A stretch of DNA of 64,000 nucleotides from Mytilisepta virgata (taxonomy: Eukaryota > Mollusca > Bivalvia > Mytilida > Mytilidae). The stretch covers positions 5,642,001 through 5,706,000 of the forward strand of contig CM051514.1 in the NCBI GenBank assembly GCA_028015205.1, in the 5' to 3' direction. The position numbers and the translations under genes are program-made. The notes under the pieces are model-generated. The model was not told the DNA's origin. It worked only from the letters and a program-made list of their open reading frames with translations, and did no database searches. Of this stretch, positions 1-12,078 are shown piece after piece (within the stretch, counting starts at the first letter, position 1; each line of letters starts with the position of its first letter).

Positions 1-508
1 TGAAGCCTAAGGAAAATCAATATATTTTATGGTTTGAAACATTTTTGCCCTTGAGCGCAACTGATGAGTCATACATTTGTTTTTGTAAATCGACAAAATG
101 TGCACATCTTGTACATCAACATTGGTATCAAAGAATTGTTTATTTATCATCCTCTCTGAAACTATAAGGCTAGGTATAACCAAACCTTGGCAGAAATAAT
201 GAGTGGAAGGCCCTTTGATAAAGTTTCCTCATTTCATATAGATCGAATGAAAAACGGCAATTCTTCATTCTGTTTGGTCAAATTTTCAGATTCTTTCCTC
301 CTTAAACTACAATGACAACTCTTTTCAAACTTAATATGAATGATGATTTGGACACCACCGACGAATATTCCTTATTTTGTAATGATCATGTGGCATACAT
401 GGCGGCTACAGTGGCACATAAGTTGCAATGAAGCCTATCAGATATCATAGTTTCATAGAAACTAAAAAGCCAGTATTAACAACACAGTATTATGATCGCC
501 TTGATTTA
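1..508. repeat. Dispersed repeat fragments, no gene
   Basis: Bases about 45-140 (CTTGAGCGCAACTGATGAG ... GGTATCAAAGAATT) recur in related form at 28285-28365 and 29088-29172, so this is the end of a dispersed repeat. Bases about 150-320 (CTGAAACTATAAGGCTAGG, then GGAAGGCCCTTTGATAAAG) look like a decayed piece of the GTCCGTC repeat family found elsewhere in the window. No open frame worth calling is seen. Confidence 0.5.
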
Positions 509-519
509 CAAATAAAATC

Positions 520-766
520 GGGGCCCCGGTGGTCGAATGGTCTAGGTAGTTCGTCATGACTACTAAAGATCACTAGCCTGTCAACGCTGAGGTTGTGGGT
601 TCGAATCTCACTGGTGGTGGGGTGTGTTCGACTCCAATCTTAGCTGACAAGGATTGCCAATTTTCCTACCGAAGGTCGGTGGTTTTGTCCGGGTACTCCG
701 GCTTCCTTTACCAATAAAAACTGGCCGCCGCGAAATATCCAAATGTGCTGAAAACGGCGTAAAAAT
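520..766 (+). mobile_element. tRNA-derived SINE, family A, copy 1
   Basis: The head carries a pol III A box (TGGTCGAATGG) and B box (GGTTCGAATCT), followed by a family-specific body ending GCTGAAAACGGCGT. It is flanked by an 11-bp direct repeat, CAAATAAAATC, at 509-519 and 767-777, read as the target-site duplication. The body is shared with 3469-3701 and with an inverted fragment at 4437-4541. The tRNA head does not look like a functional tRNA gene because a long insert separates the A and B boxes. Confidence 0.85.
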
Positions 767-777
767 CAAATAAAATC

Positions 778-2528
778 AAATATGCAGTCTGTTATCTGCT
801 TCATTATCCAGGTGAGCGATTCAGGCTCACTTGATTCTCTTGTTTCTATTATAAATGTGGAATTATTTAACTCCGATAGCTTTGTTAGTTCTACTATATA
901 CAATGGCTCCTTAAATTCCATCAATTTTATATATGAAGAAACAGAATCCCTTCTTTTATTTGTTCTGTTGTAATATCGGCAAAAGAAAACTGGTGCAATA
1001 AGATGAAGCAGATAGTCCAAAGACAAGACAGATTCTCACGGGCGGCAAAACAGAGAGCACTACGAAGATATAACCGAAAAATAAATGCACGTCGTAAACT
1101 AACGAGAATTCAAAGAGAAAACGTCCCAAATAACGGAAGTTTTAATCATTTAAACTATCCCAGAATGCCACAGATTTAACCGGAAGGGTAGGCATGTCTT
1201 ACTCGAAACATAAAAATGCAAGATGATGAAATTATCAACACCAGTCTTCCATTTATATAGACAAAAATACAAATAAACAATTTAATACCACAATTGTTTC
1301 TATTATGAAATGATATTTATGTGATACATCTTATAACCCGAGGGTACGAATAAAAATAAAATAGCATGTCATAGTTTATTTAATTAAATAACACACAAAG
1401 TGTGGAAATTTATTTACTGTCATTTTAGCAGTAGCTGAAATTTAAATGTGTATCATAAATGCTTGTATAAACTCCTGGGATGATGGGATGATGCCTCTGC
1501 ATGGTGGACCCTAGGTCCCCGAGGATATTCGCCAACCCAGTCGTCAGACTTGTCTGACATGATTATTCATTGATTTGTTACACAAATTACCAGTATTTAG
1601 CAAAATTCAAAAATAATAGAAATACTAAGGGTTCATTCCTTGTATTGCACATGGTAGATCTCCTTACCTGACATTTGGCTTCCTATTTCGGTATTTTTGG
1701 TTATGAGTATTTCTTGTTTGAAATAGGTTTGGTCTTTGGTCTTCCAAATGTTTCGGTTTTAATGCTGCTGATGAGAGGTAACTCCTTGAAATGCGTCGTA
1801 TACAGCATAGTATAAATTTACTATATCTTATATTAGTATCTTTGGATTCTTATTTTGTAATCAAAATAATCAGAGCATTGTAGTATATTTAATAATTTTT
1901 TGACATTTCACTTTTTAAGATTTTTGTCCTTTTTTGTCTTGATGTAGAAACGAAATACCTAGACAACTACAAAACTAAGCAGGACGGCCCCAAAAACTTG
2001 TATCAGTTTGTATGCTTGAAAATATTTTTGTTTGGACAAGCATACATTTTTTTATTCCATTGAAGAATCAAACTTGTCTCTGAATTAATTTTTATTGTAT
2101 AAATAAATCGATAATCGTGGACATGAATACATAACTCTTTAAATCCTCGTCTTCAAATTAAAAATAATAATAGTTACCCGGGGTTCGAATAGTAAAGGGG
2201 GAAACTGTTGTATTGCCGTTACGTATCTCATTAATGTTCGTAAGGCCGATGAAAATCGACCAATCATCAGATCAGTTTGGTATTTTTACGATGTTTTCCG
2301 ATTAGAGTTAGGTCGTCACTTTCTAGCCGTCGTTCAAACCAGCAAGCTCCTATTTTATAAATTTATGTAAAAATTTTATACTTGGTTCCAGAGGTATAGA
2401 TAATACCAGAGACGTGTCTCTGATAATACACATATATACATGCATTACCCTGGTACTTTATACGTCGTATGACACAGAGATTTGCACATTTCGACGATTT
2501 TATCTCAATTTTGTATTATTCTCTTATG
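778..2528. other. No gene seen; short repeat relics
   Basis: AT-rich sequence with no convincing frame. Bases about 1490-1530 contain one isolated relative of the 35-bp unit that is tandemly repeated at 28379-28925 (GGTGGACCCTAGGTCCCCGA). Bases about 1722-1840 are nearly the same as 23205-23330. Nothing else is recognised. Confidence 0.5.
1722..1840. repeat. Dispersed repeat, pair with 23205-23330
   Basis: About 110 bases (AATGCTGCTGATGAGAGGTA ... AGTATCTTTGGATT) are nearly identical to 23225-23325 in the same orientation. The similarity stops on both sides, which fits a dispersed element fragment. The family is not recognised. Confidence 0.75.
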
Positions 2529-2712
2529 TCTGACGGTCGTTTGACGTTAGAGGCCAGTATATGCTTCCACTTTGATTCTGTATGTTCTGGTGTCTGGTGG
2601 TCGTTTTATGTTAGAGACCAGTATCTACTTCCACTTTGATTTTGTATGTTCCGATTTCTGACCGTCGTTTGACTTTAAAGGCCAGTATCTGCTTCCACTT
2701 TAATTTTCTGTC
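2529..2712. repeat. Three 64-bp tandem units
   Basis: Units start at 2529, 2593 and 2657, each beginning TCTG(A/G)(C/T)(G/C)GTCGTTT and containing GGCCAGTAT.TGCTTCCACTTT. The period is exactly 64 bp and the units differ at several positions. The last unit decays near 2712. Confidence 0.85.
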
Positions 2713-3456
2713 AATAAATTTTCTTGCTTATTAATGCCTCGTTTTTTTTTTACTTTCAAGAACTCCTTGATATAGCGTTGTACTACAGCAAGTCATAGTT
2801 CGCTTTGCATCGTACAAACGCACCATATTTCTGTATTACATAAATACGAAGTACTAATGTACTGGCATTAATTGAAGAAATCAAAGGGTTTACGGTTAAG
2901 AAGATTAATTACAAGAAATAAATTCATATTAATACCTACATAGATAAGAAAAGAAAAATTTAACAATTATGTTAAAACACCTTGACAAATATTTCGTAGA
3001 CTCAGCTACTAACTGTCAAAAGATATCTTAATTATATCACATTATATTTACACGAAGCTATCTTTAGGCAAAACATTGGTTGGATGGTACATAATATTTT
3101 TGATAGTATTTTTGTTAAATATGACCTAACAAATATTGTTGAGGACTATACATTTTGTATCATTTAATGTATCCTAACCCAATACAGCATGACCTTTTTG
3201 ACCGAAATTAGTTTGAACCAACAATTTTAAGAAGGGATTTTGTAGACATCTTTCTCAAGTTGTTTGTATGCAACGTCAATGAAAATAAATAAGATATTGG
3301 TACATTGCATTTTTGAAGTTTGCGATATGCTATTAGATATATGGAACATCCGGGACATCTGAAAGAATTTATGGCTCTGATACTATAATTGGGGGATTGG
3401 TTTTAAGATGTATCCGTATCAACTGAATAAAACATACAGATAACGAGTGATAGAGT
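2713..3456. other. No gene seen
   Basis: AT-rich intergenic sequence with no recognisable reading frame or clear repeat. Confidence 0.5.
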
Positions 3457-3468
3457 TCAATGGAACAG

Positions 3469-3701
3469 GGGGCCTCGGTGGCCGAGTGGTCTAGATAGTT
3501 CGTCATGACTACTACTGATCACTAGCCTGTCAACGCTGGGTTGTGAGTTCGAATCCCACCTGTGGTGGGGTGTGCCAATTTTCCTACCGAAGGTCGGTGG
3601 TTCTCTCCGGGTAATCCGGCTTCCTCCACCAATAAAACTGGCCACCGCGAAATGGCCAAAATGTGCTGAAAACGGCGTTAAACCCAAACTAAACAAACAA
3701 A
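3469..3701 (+). mobile_element. tRNA-derived SINE, family A, copy 2
   Basis: This is the cleanest family A copy. The A box is TGGCCGAGTGG and the B box is AGTTCGAATCC. The body contains TTTTCCTACCGAAGGTCGGT, and the tail is AAACGGCGTTAAACCCAAAC followed by A-rich sequence. A perfect target-site duplication TCAATGGAACA(G) lies at 3457-3468 and 3702-3713. Length is about 233 bp. The A box resembles tRNA-Ser/Leu heads, but the parent tRNA is not assigned. Confidence 0.9.
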
Positions 3702-3713
3702 TCAATGGAACAG

Positions 3714-4436
3714 CCTCAAAAATAAGACTCATTCGCAGAAGAAAATATGTTAAGCAGATCACAGACCATAAAATTATTTAAAATGCTCCAAATAATTTAA
3801 ACAGTACACATGTATTAAGCAAAACAAAATGTATAGCATAAGACGAAACAGTTAATTTAAAAGGTTTAGAATATGCTACGTATGTCCAGCAGATGAATCG
3901 TGATAAGGATTCAGAAAACCTTTCCCTCTATTAGTACATGTAGTAATTGAAATTTTCCATCCCATTACGTGTACATATAATTGTGTCCTTCAACATCGGC
4001 GAAGTTACAATTACAGTTAGGCATCAATTTACATGTAGATACATGTATCATTAAATTTTTTATTTCCGAAATATTTGGAAATAACCTTTGCTTTTGGAAT
4101 ATCATTGCCAAAACTCAGCAGATGGAGACCGTGTTGAAACATCAGCAACATGTATCTGTTAATAGACATCGACAAACAGAATAGCTTTAGATGCAAAAAA
4201 TCGTCTATTGTATAATGCTGGGGTGAGAGGTTCGGGCACTCTGTAGGTCTTTTTGTTACTGATGTACGGTTCGAGGCTTTGGTTTAATGTTGAACACCGT
4301 AAAGCGACTTTCAACGGATAAGCTTGGCTTATTTAAATGCTTAAATTAAAATATCGATGGACTTGTTTTTTAATTTATTAATAATTTCATTATGTTAATA
4401 CACAGATTTACATTTAACCAATCTAATAATTTGTTT
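3714..4436. other. No gene seen
   Basis: AT-rich sequence. Around 4220-4320 the text GGTTTAATGTTGAACACCGT suggests an old dispersed repeat, but no second copy was found in this window. Confidence 0.4.
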
Positions 4437-4541
4437 GTTAAGTTGGGTTTTACACCGTTTTCATCGCATTTGGCTATTTCGCGGCGGCTAGTTTTTTTTG
4501 GTGGAGGAAGCCGGATTACCCGGAGAGAACCACCGAAATTG
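4437..4541 (-). mobile_element. SINE family A, 5'-truncated fragment
   Basis: The reverse complement matches the 3' half of the copies at 520 and 3469: CGGTGGTTCTCTCCGGGTAA, the CTGGCCGCCGCGAAAT-like segment, and AAACGGTGTAAAACCCAAC. The tRNA head is missing. Confidence 0.8.
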
Positions 4542-4747
4542 TAATTTGAAAAGATACATACAATTAATTCAATAAATCTTTTACTGTTTTCTTTTGAAAT
4601 AAATTCATCTACGAATATGAAAGGGTTAATTACTACATAAGTGTTTAAATACATGTATCCTGAGGCACAGTTTAAAACAGTGTGAGCATTTATCAATGTT
4701 GAAAACACTTTTTCATTGTATGTACGACAATACCTCCAGCAAAGCTA

Positions 4748-4896
4748 TTGAAAAAAGAGTACTCCAACCCTAGTTACATTGACACTTTTGTGAACTATTT
4801 TAACTGCTAAAAATAAACTCAACAACAAAGAACGTTAACTTGAAAGAATTTCACAAAATGTGTCTGTGTAACTAAGATTATAGTACTCTTTTTCAA
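4748..4896. mobile_element. Short hairpin MITE
   Basis: The ends are inverted repeats of nearly 40 bases. The left arm is TTGAAAAAAGAGTACT ... TAGTTACATTGACAC and the right arm reads back TTGAAAAAGAGTACTATAAT ... TAGTTACACAGACAC. The 149-bp unit could fold almost end to end. Target-site duplication and family are not resolved. Confidence 0.65.
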
Positions 4897-5146
4897 ACAA
4901 AACTTTTTAGTTTGGCTACAAGTTTTAAACATTGAATAACGAATTAATGCCTGCTAAATTTCGTGCAAATTATTTAAAGAAAGGGGTGATTTTCTGGCAA
5001 TTGATTTTTATTCTGTAAAAATAATATCGTTTTATTGCCAAAATAATGGAATAACGGTTCATATTATAGTGCAAATGTACAATGAGTTTCACGAAGAAAG
5101 CGGTCTTGGTCATCGAGAAATTTCGATATCCTTATTATTACGCCAA
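4897..5146. other. No gene seen
   Basis: AT-rich sequence without recognised features. Confidence 0.4.
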
Positions 5147-5412
5147 GGGAGCAACAATTAGAATTTTATGCGGGGGGGGAGGGGGTGGATAGGATCAAAT
5201 TTGAAATGAAAAAAGGCAGGACCGGGATTTTGGCAAAATAAAAAGACAGGATCACTTTAGATGTGAAAAAAGAATGCAGGTCCTATTTCAATCAGGAAAA
5301 ATTTTGGTTTAAATGAAAATAAAAATTTAGGCCGCAGGACCAAAATTTCGCCGGAAAACATAGGCAGGATCAAACATTTGACCCCCCCCCATAAAAATCA
5401 AATGGATCTCCC
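5147..5412. mobile_element. G-tract MITE, family G, diverged copy
   Basis: It starts GGGAGCAAC and ends with the complementary ATCTCCC. Inside the ends are a G tract and a C tract, then GGATAGGATCAAAT and its counterpart. The interior (GGATTTTGGCAAAATAAAAA, GACAGGATCA, GGACCAAAATTTCG) is shared with 38668-38867 and 37648-37746. No clean target duplication is visible for this copy. Confidence 0.75.
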
Positions 5413-5974
5413 TATACACAAACCGTAAAATGAGCCATAAAATTTTTCTCATTTTTTTTTTACATTAAAACAATACTAAATAGTTTTTAAACTTATTTTT
5501 TAAATTTCACATTAATATGTTACAATGTTTATTTTGAGTCATAATTTGTAAATTATGTGTAAACTCGATCGTTTTACGGCGTTTCCTTACGTTATAACCT
5601 TTTGTAATCCTGCACACAATCACATCACATGAATTCATAGTAAGCTGAGAAACATTATTTTGTTGTTTATATGACATTCAGTAATTCTATTCGTCGGTGT
5701 GGCCTTTTCCTCTTCGTTTTTTTTAAATATTACAACTTTGTATTGGACTTCGAACGAAAAAAAAAACGTTATTTTGGTGAGTTGACCAAAAATTTTATAA
5801 AGTTTTACAACCTATTCTTTTTCAGATGAAGACATTTAAAGAAGTATTCCTTTTTGTAATATAATTTAAATACACAATATCTTTCCATAAAGTCACGTTT
5901 TTCTACCCGATATGTTGACCAGCGTGCACATATCTGCCATGAATTGTGTGGATTGTCGTACAAGTCACATACAA
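5413..5974. other. No gene seen
   Basis: AT-rich with homopolymer A and T runs; nothing recognised. Confidence 0.4.
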
Positions 5975-6122
5975 TACAATGAGAACAAAAGAAGGTCCTT
6001 AATCAAATGAAAGTGAATACTTTTTAAACACTCGTACCCTGTCAAGGTTCTCGGCTAACGCCTCGGACATAAAAAGTATTCTCTTACGTCTTATAAAGGA
6101 CACTTCTTTTGTTCTCATTGTA
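5975..6122. mobile_element. Palindromic hairpin element
   Basis: The left arm TACAATGAGAACAAAAGAA at 5975-5993 is a perfect inverted match of the right end of the unit (TTCTTTTGTTCTCATTGTA). The complementarity continues inward, with AATACTTTTTA on the left pairing with TAAAAAGTATT on the right. The 148-bp unit is probably a small non-autonomous DNA element, or a foldback. Target duplication is not clear. Confidence 0.65.
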
Positions 6123-6239
6123 CTGTAACTATTACTTATTCGGTGGTTTCTGTTTCTAACTGAACCTGAATTAGAACGATGCGACATTTACCCAGAATAA
6201 TTTATTTTGGGACACATTAACACTCTTTTGTTTTCACGT

Positions 6240-6482
6240 ACATAAATGTACAATGTACATCTAAGTTTGACAGTAAAAGAAATGTCAGAAATGAAAGAGG
6301 AGTTTAGGTCACAGTCTTCAAAACTCGACCCTTTTATACCCAAAAATTTGAAATTCAAAATTCTAAAACTTTTTTGTGTATCTAAATACAGTGTGTGGCA
6401 ACACTTTATAGACATAAAACGCATGAAGTTAAAAATGAAAGAGAAGTTTAGGTCACAAGCTTCAGTTAAAAAAATGCTGTAA
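6240..6482 (+). repeat. Two units of a ~155-bp dispersed repeat
   Basis: The phrase AAATGAAAGAG(G/A)AGTTTAGGTC occurs near 6290 and 6435. The intervening text (CTCGACCC, AAATTCAAAATTCTAAAAC) recurs in the three-unit tandem array at 60725-61165. Both loci therefore carry the same repeat family. Confidence 0.7.
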
Positions 6483-6756
6483 CTATAAAAATCCAGATTG
6501 TCATAACATGTCGAAACTCCAAAAATCAACCAATAAAATAACGTGATTATTTACATATTATTATATTTTGATAACATGCATAAGGACAAAATGATTACTC
6601 ATGGATAATATATTTTGATGCGTAATAATCTATTTATTGATTATAAAAATTGTGTACATAAATATATGTACAACATAGGGTTTTGCATGTTTTACATAAA
6701 GTGGATAATTAGCGATATACACGACTCAAACTCCTTTGGAATAACTTTTTGTACAT

Positions 6757-7348
6757 TGTTACGGCCGAAATCACCTTTAAATTGTAGCCAACAAAAGACA
6801 CAAATCAATAATTAAATTTAACAAGATTTATTATATACAAGTTTACAAAAAAATATTACACAAACTAAAATGTCAACTTAACTGTTCAAAATCCTTCGCC
6901 TTTTCCTAATCCGGAATTCTTCTCGCCACTGTTGCGGGAATCCAAACGGAATATTATATCCAATCAGTCACAATCTAGTATGATGTAACGTAAATAAAAG
7001 TGTGTGAAACGTAAATAAATCCAACACCTGAGAACACAAGAATGTTATTGTCTGGTCCAAAACGTTCTGCTATGAAAGTCTAACTTTCTTGTCCATATAT
7101 ATACTGTAGAACGGAAACTTCTGGAATACGGTAGAAGTTCGAATCACACCAGAATTATTACATAAGTCAAATAGAAAGTTCTAGTCATTCCATCAGTATC
7201 TATTATTGTTCCAGTGATTTCTAAACTGCGCAGTTATAACATTATTTGGTAAACAACTATAAGTATTATTTAAACATATTATACATGTTATAAGGCCACA
7301 AAAAACAAATTAGGCCAAGATAAATAATATAATTACAATATCATAACA
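6757..7348 (-). mobile_element. Solo LTR of the 39970-46107 retrotransposon family
   Basis: It starts TGTTACGGCCGAAATCACC and ends ATATCATAACA, the same termini as both LTRs of the element at 39970-46107. The internal text is largely shared, for example AATCCGGAATTCTTCTCG and GAACGGAAACTTCTGGAATA. Length is about 592 bp against 635 bp. The flanking bases ACAT (6753-6756) and ACAT (7349-7352) give a 4-bp target duplication. No internal region follows, so it is read as a solo LTR left by LTR-LTR recombination. The strand is given as that of the full element. Confidence 0.9.
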
Positions 7349-7352
7349 ACAT

Positions 7353-7689
7353 TTAAAGTTTTACATGTGGAATCATGGGTTCGCTCATTGCCAGAATTTA
7401 GATATCCCCAAAGTTTAAACAATTTAAATGAACAAATTAAAATTACATCAATATACTAATCTAATTCGATCATATTTTGAATATAAAAGTAAAATTTTTC
7501 AGTGTTTTTAGAATTGAAGTTCTACAACTTGAGTTGTTCAATTTTTGTAATGACGAGAAAATAACATATGGTATCTAATATGGTGGTACAAAATGTTCTT
7601 TCGAACAAGTGAAAGAGTATTGGTTATAGAATGCAATGTCTCCTAGAGGCTTGAACAGTTTACATTGACATTTGTATGAATCAAAACTG
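7353..7689. other. No gene seen
   Basis: AT-rich spacer between the solo LTR and the minisatellite; nothing recognised. Confidence 0.4.
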
Positions 7690-10290
7690 ATAAATGTTCC
7701 TCATCGCTGCTCTTATATTGCTCATCGCTGCTCTTTTCTTGCTCATCGCTGCTCTTTTCTTGCTCATCGCTGCTTTTCTCCTGCTCATCACCGCTCTTCT
7801 CTTGCACATCGATGCTCTTCTCTTGCTCATCGCTGCTTATCGATGCTCTTCTCTTGCTCATCGCTGCTCTTCTCTTGCTCCATGCTGTACTTCGCTGCTC
7901 ATTGCTGCTCGGTACCATACTCTCGTGCTCATTTCATTTTTTTTTTGCTGATCCTAGTGGAGGTCGATTGTCGTTATCCAGGCTTATGACAAGAGCAGCA
8001 TGGAGCAAAGGAAGAGCAGCGACGAATCGCATGGAGCAAGGGAAGAGCAGCGACCAGCAGCATGGAGCAAGGAAAGAGCAAAATGAGTACAATGCAGAGC
8101 AGCATGGAACAAGAGAAGAGCAAAATGAGTACAGTGCAGAGCAGCAAAGAATAACACGGAGGAGGAGAAGAGAACAGCAGCAAAAAAAACGAAATGAGCA
8201 CAAGAGCATGGTGCTGAGCAGCGAAGAGAAGCATGGAGCAAGAGATGACCAGGGGTGAGCAAGAGAATATCAGCGATAAGCAGCAGGAAAAACCAAAATA
8301 GGTCTGAGAGCATGGTGCTGAGCAGCATGGGGCAAGGAAGAGCAGCGATAAGAAAGAGAAGAGCAGCGATGAGCAAGAGAGTAGCAGCGATGAGCAAGAA
8401 AAGATCAGCGATGAGAAAGAGATGAGCAGGGATAAACAAGAGAAAAGCAGCAATGAGAAAGAGAAGATCAGCGATGAGAAAAAAATGAGCAGCGATGAGC
8501 AAGAGAAGAGCAGCAACGAGCAGCTATGAGCAAGAGAAGAGCAGCGAAAAGCAGCAAAGAGCAGCAATGAGCAAGAGAAGAGCAGTGATGAGAAAAAGAT
8601 AAGCAGCGATGAGAAAAAGATAAGCAGCGATGAGCAAGAGAAGAGCAGCGATAAGCAGCGATGAGCAAGAGAAGAGCAGCAAAGAGCAGCGATGAGCAAG
8701 AGAAGAGCAGCGATGAGCAAGAGAAGAGCAGCGATGAGCAGCGATGAGCAAAAGAAGAGCAGCGATGAAGAAGAGAAGAGCAGTGATGAGCAGCGAAGAG
8801 CAGCGAAAAGCAGCGATGAGCAGCGAAGATCAGCTAAAAACAGCGCTGAGCAAGAAAAGAGCAGCGAAAAGCAGCGCTGAGCAAGAAAAGAGCAGCGAAA
8901 AGCAGCGATGAGCAAGGGAAGAGCAGCGATGAGCAAGAGAAGAGCAGCGAAAAGCAGCGGTGAGCAAGAGAAGAGCATCGATGAGCAAAAAAAAGAGCAG
9001 CGATGAAGAAGAGAAGAGCAGTGATGAGCAGCGAAAAGCCGCGATGAGCAGTGAAGAGCAGCTAAATGCAGCGATGAGTCGGAGAAGAGCAGCGAAAAGC
9101 AGCAATGAGCAAGAGAAGAGCAGCGATGAGCAACAGAAGAGCAGTGATGAGCAGCGATGAGTAAGAAGAAGTGCAGCGAAGAGCAGCATGGGGCAAGGAA
9201 GCGCAGCGATAAGAAAGAGAAAAGCAACGATGGGCAAGAGAAGAGCAGCGATTAGCAGCGATGGGCAAGAAAAGATCAGCGATGAGAAAAACATGAGTAG
9301 GGATAAACAAGAGAAGAGCAGCGATGAGCAAGAGAAGAGCAGCGAAGAGCAGCAAAGAGCAGCAATGAGCAGGAGAAGAGCAAGAGAAGAGCTGCGATGA
9401 GAAAAAGATGAGCAGCGATGAGCAAGAAAAGAGCAGAGAAATGCAGCAAAGAGCAGCAATGAGCAAGAGGAGAGCAGCGATGAGGAAAAAAATGAGCAGC
9501 GATGAGCAAGAGAAGAGCAGCGATGAACAAAAGAAGAGCATCGATGAAGAAGAGAAAAGCAGTGATGAGCAGCGAAGAGCAGCGAAAAGCAGCGATGAGC
9601 AGCGAAGAGCAGCTAAAAGCAGCGATGAGCAAGAGAAGAGCAGCGAAGAGCAGCGATGAGCAAGAGAAGAGCAGCGAAGAGCAGCGAAAAGCAGCGATGA
9701 GCAACCGAAGAGCAGTGATGAGCAGCGATGAGTAAGAGAAGTGCAGCGAAGAGCAGCGATGAGCAGCAATGATCAAGAGAAGAGCAGTGATGAGCAGCAA
9801 TGCGCAAGAGAAGAGCAGCGATGAGCAGCAATGAGCAAGAGAAGAGCAGCGATGAGCAGCAATGAGCAAGAGAAGAGCAGCAATCAGCCAGATAATAGCA
9901 GTGATGAACAGCGATGAGCAAGAGAAGAGCAGCGAAGAGCAGCGATGAGCAAGAGAAGAGCAGCAATGAGCAGTGATGAGCAGAAGAAGAGCAGCGATGT
10001 GCAAGAGAAGAACAGCGATGAGCAAGAGAAAAGCGATGAGCAGCGAAGAGCTGCGATGAGTAAGAGAAGACCATCGATGAGCAGCAATGAGCAAGAGATG
10101 AGCTGGGAAGAGCAGCGATGAGCAAGGCAAGAGCAGCAATGAGCAAGAGAAGAACAGTGATGAGCAGCGATGAGTAAGAGAAGTGCAGCGATGAGCAGCA
10201 ATGATCAAGAGAAGAGCAGCAATGAGCAACAATGATCAAGAGAAGAGCAGCGATGAGCAGCAATGGGCAAGAGAAGAGCAGTGATGAACT
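7690..10290. repeat. Large 21-bp-based minisatellite with orientation switch
   Basis: About 2.6 kb is built from variants of GAGCAGCGATGAGCAAGAGA(A), mixed with shorter GAGCAGCGAA blocks. From about 7690 to 7890 the units run in reverse complement (CTCATCGCTGCTCTTCTCTT). From about 7985 onward they run forward. The ~95-bp junction between them is not repetitive. Because the unit is a multiple of three and lacks stops in most frames, long frames exist on both strands; one reads as a tandem SSDEQEK heptapeptide. No start, domain or unique flank supports a real protein. The low-complexity protein reading is judged a by-product of the repeat. Confidence 0.9.
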
Positions 10291-11356
10291 GGTTACGGAT
10301 TGGTAACGTCTCATAATCTATATGCCAAATATCAAATCCTAATCAAAAGTAGTTTTAATAACAATCGCGGAAAACGAGCATGTTAATGGAATTATATGTC
10401 AAATGTCAAAAAAGTCAATAAATAAAACAAAATAAAATGAAAAAAAAAAAAGAATCATACTCCAGTAAGAGGATAATATTTAATCTGTATATTCCCATAA
10501 TGTGTATATGGATATACAAAAACCTAAATTAATATCATAAGTCGTTTTGAAGAAAATAACTTTAATGTGACGGGCTGAATAACGGACAATAACGGGCGGA
10601 CCAAAGTTCACTTCGGCCTTGATCAAAAGGGGTTGATTAGAGTGTAAACTATGTGTACGCATCTCTATTCGCAAATATAAAATATATATTTATTAGTTTG
10701 TTGTTTACATAATAATTTATTTTAACTTGTTTTAGAGGCCTCTTTGATAAGGTCACGTGATATTTACGTGATATTTTCCATCAACATTATATTTACGTTT
10801 TTGGACTAATTTATACGACATCTATAGTAAGGTGGAAAACGAAAACAAAATACTTTTATTGGTGTTGTTAAAAAATTAACAATAAAATGGATCATAACAC
10901 CAACACTCGCGGTATCTGTAATCTATAACGTTGTTATTGTTCCTGTGAAGAATTATAGGCCGTTTCAGCATCTCATTTTTGCCATGGTTTAGCACCAAAA
11001 TTCAAATGTCCTAATTTTATTGACTCAAATTTTCATCGTTTTCGTCGCTATTCATCAATCAAATAGCTCAGTTGTCGTAGGCCCTTGATAATATTTTCCA
11101 CAAAACAGAACTCTGAAATCCTCATCTGAGATTCCTCTTTCAGCCTTCTGTTGTATTGGCTCGGAAATTTGGATGTCAAGACTTGTTTCATTAATCATCT
11201 AAAATTAAAATTTTTTATCAAATCATCAATTTACCATGGACAAAGTTGAGGAAATCTGAAAATTTTCTTTTGACGAGATGTTTTAATAAAACATCAATAA
11301 ACATTGCTTTGATGTATATTCCCATAAACTTTAATATACACGTTCACGATAAGCGA
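10291..11356. other. No gene seen
   Basis: AT-rich sequence with a poly-A run at 10439-10451. A short GTGATATTTACGTGATATTT direct repeat lies near 10756. No gene or clear element is recognised. Confidence 0.5.
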
Positions 11357-12078
11357 TTTTATACGCCCATCTTCAAAGACGAAACGTATTATGGTATACC
11401 GTTGTCCGTCCGTCCGTCGTCCACACTTCGGACAATAACTCAAAAACTCTTTCCTGAAATTTTGGTGAATTGTTTATATCTATTGACGTAAGCTCCCTTT
11501 CGATTTTTATAAATTTCCGATTTTACGTTTCCGAGTTATGGGACTTTATTCATAAAAGAGGGGGATTTTCCAGTTTTCGAACTCTAACTCAAAAATATAT
11601 TGAGCAATTTTCATGAAACTTTGTTGAATTGTTTATATCTATTGAGGTAAGCTCCCTTTTGTTTTTCTTTTTTTTTTTTTTTTTTTTTTTTTTATAAATT
11701 TCAGATATGACATTTCGGAGTTATGGAACTTTATTTGTTGAAAAATCGTCGAAAACTGTCATTTTTTCACACTTTGGACGGTTATGGTATTTTATTCGTT
11801 CAAATTTCGGAGTTATGGAACTTTGTTCATTAAAAAGGTGGAATTTTTCACATGTCACTATGTATCTTTTTAAAAGAATGCATTGTCCGATTTACTTCAA
11901 ACTTTGCACATCCAGTTGTTTGTTGTGATAGTCTAAAGGTCTTTATACTTTTTATGAAATTTCGATTTTCTGTTCCAGAGTGGGATGTGAATTGTTCATC
12001 AAAAATTAAGGAACAAAATCAAAGGGTCTATGTGTTAATTGGTGAAAATTAATTTTCTGGACGACGGGCGTATCATGC
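11357..12078 (+). mobile_element. GTCCGTC-type non-autonomous element
   Basis: The left end TTTATACGCCCATC and right end GACGACGGGCGTATCATGC contain an inverted ATACGCCC/GGGCGTAT pair. Near the left end is GTCCGTCCGTCCGTCGTCC. The interior has repeated blocks of TATCTATTGA(C/G)GTAAGCTCCC and GAGTTATGG(G/A)ACTTTATT. It has no coding frame. It resembles the GTCCGTC-bearing dispersed repeats common in bivalve DNA, from general knowledge; superfamily is not assigned. Confidence 0.6.

Noticed and set aside
3469..3560. tRNA gene
   Set aside because: A and B boxes are present but too far apart and no cloverleaf closes; the body, tail and target duplication identify a SINE.
7974..10314. Long minus-strand frames (up to 417 codons) rich in Leu, Ser, Cys and Ala
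   Set aside because: They are antisense readings of a 21-bp-based minisatellite without stops; no domain, unique flank or start context.
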